Shown: one piece after another, positions 6,143 through 6,195 of the stretch
Numbering within the stretch: the first letter of the stretch is position 1
Layout: each line of letters starts with the position of its first letter
DNA from: Flavobacterium sp.
Lineage (GTDB): Bacteria > Bacteroidota > Bacteroidia > Flavobacteriales > Flavobacteriaceae
DNA: 6,195 nucleotides
Direction of reading: 5' to 3'
NCBI GenBank assembly: GCA_005792865.1
Contig: SXQR01000098.1
Span: forward strand, 1 to 6,195
Program-made: the position numbers and the translations under genes
Notes under the pieces: generated by a model
Databases searched by the model: none
What the model saw: the letters and a program-made list of their open reading frames with translations, nothing else
What the model was told of the DNA's origin: nothing

Positions 6143-6195
6143 TTAATTCTGGCCTATGGTAATGTTTTTTACTGCATTGTTCAGCTCAAGGCTCG
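6143..6195 (-). CDS. 3' end of an unrecognised upstream gene (partial)
   Basis: The minus strand at the right edge has one frame open to the window end that stops at TAA (6143-6145). It encodes the last 16 residues SLELNNAVKNITIGQN. The other two minus frames hit TGA within the first bases of the window edge. The stop lies just ahead of a strong intrinsic terminator in the right orientation, which supports this being a true gene end. Sixteen residues are too few to assign a family. The terminator suggests that it belongs to a separate transcription unit from the flippase gene. Confidence 0.5.
   Translation of the reverse strand, partial: SLELNNAVKNITIGQN

Noticed and set aside
1..6195. tRNA, rRNA, CRISPR arrays, insertion sequences, attachment sites
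   Set aside because: Reading both strands I saw no cloverleaf-like segment, no regularly spaced repeats, no transposase frame and no terminal inverted repeats; the sequence is almost fully taken up by the polysaccharide genes.

Overview
The window reads as a piece of a surface- or exopolysaccharide assembly locus from a member of the Bacteroidota, most likely a flavobacterium-like organism of moderate GC content. This rests on the type of O-antigen ligase-like protein at the left edge, on the lack of clear Shine-Dalgarno sequences before most starts, and on -7 boxes of the Bacteroidota form TAnnTTTG at two gene junctions. The assignment is an inference from sequence character; no rRNA or other phylogenetic marker is present.

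Every gene I can support lies on the minus strand, so transcription runs from the right end of the window to the left. In that order: the last 16 codons of an unrecognised gene (6143-6195); a strong intrinsic terminator (6079-6110); a Wzx-type flippase (4798-6063); a 34-bp gap holding a good candidate promoter and an inverted repeat; a hexapeptide-repeat O-acyltransferase (4086-4763); a Wzy-like polymerase (2845-4086); a GT-B family 4 glycosyltransferase (1667-2848); a 36-bp gap with a second -7-like box inside an inverted repeat; a DUF1972-type glycosyltransferase (527-1630); and a second polymerase/ligase-superfamily membrane protein that starts inside the previous gene and runs off the left edge (1-582). 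Coding density is close to complete, and no stretch longer than about 80 bases lacks a gene, apart from the short right flank.

The genes fit together as a Wzx/Wzy-dependent pathway. The two cytoplasmic glycosyltransferases would extend a lipid-linked repeat unit, the acyltransferase would decorate a sugar (probably by O-acetylation), the flippase would move the unit across the inner membrane, and the Wzy-like protein would polymerise it. The ligase-like protein could transfer the polymer to an acceptor or act as a second polymerase. The initiating sugar-phosphate transferase, nucleotide-sugar synthesis genes and the Wza/Wzc export and chain-length proteins are not here and would be expected in the flanks.

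I see no tRNA, rRNA, CRISPR array, mobile element or clear novel system. The points most worth a second look are the junction structures (an inverted repeat directly after a stop codon combined with a TATTTTTG box, found twice), the terminator almost touching the flippase start, and the presence of two polymerase/ligase-like proteins in one cluster.
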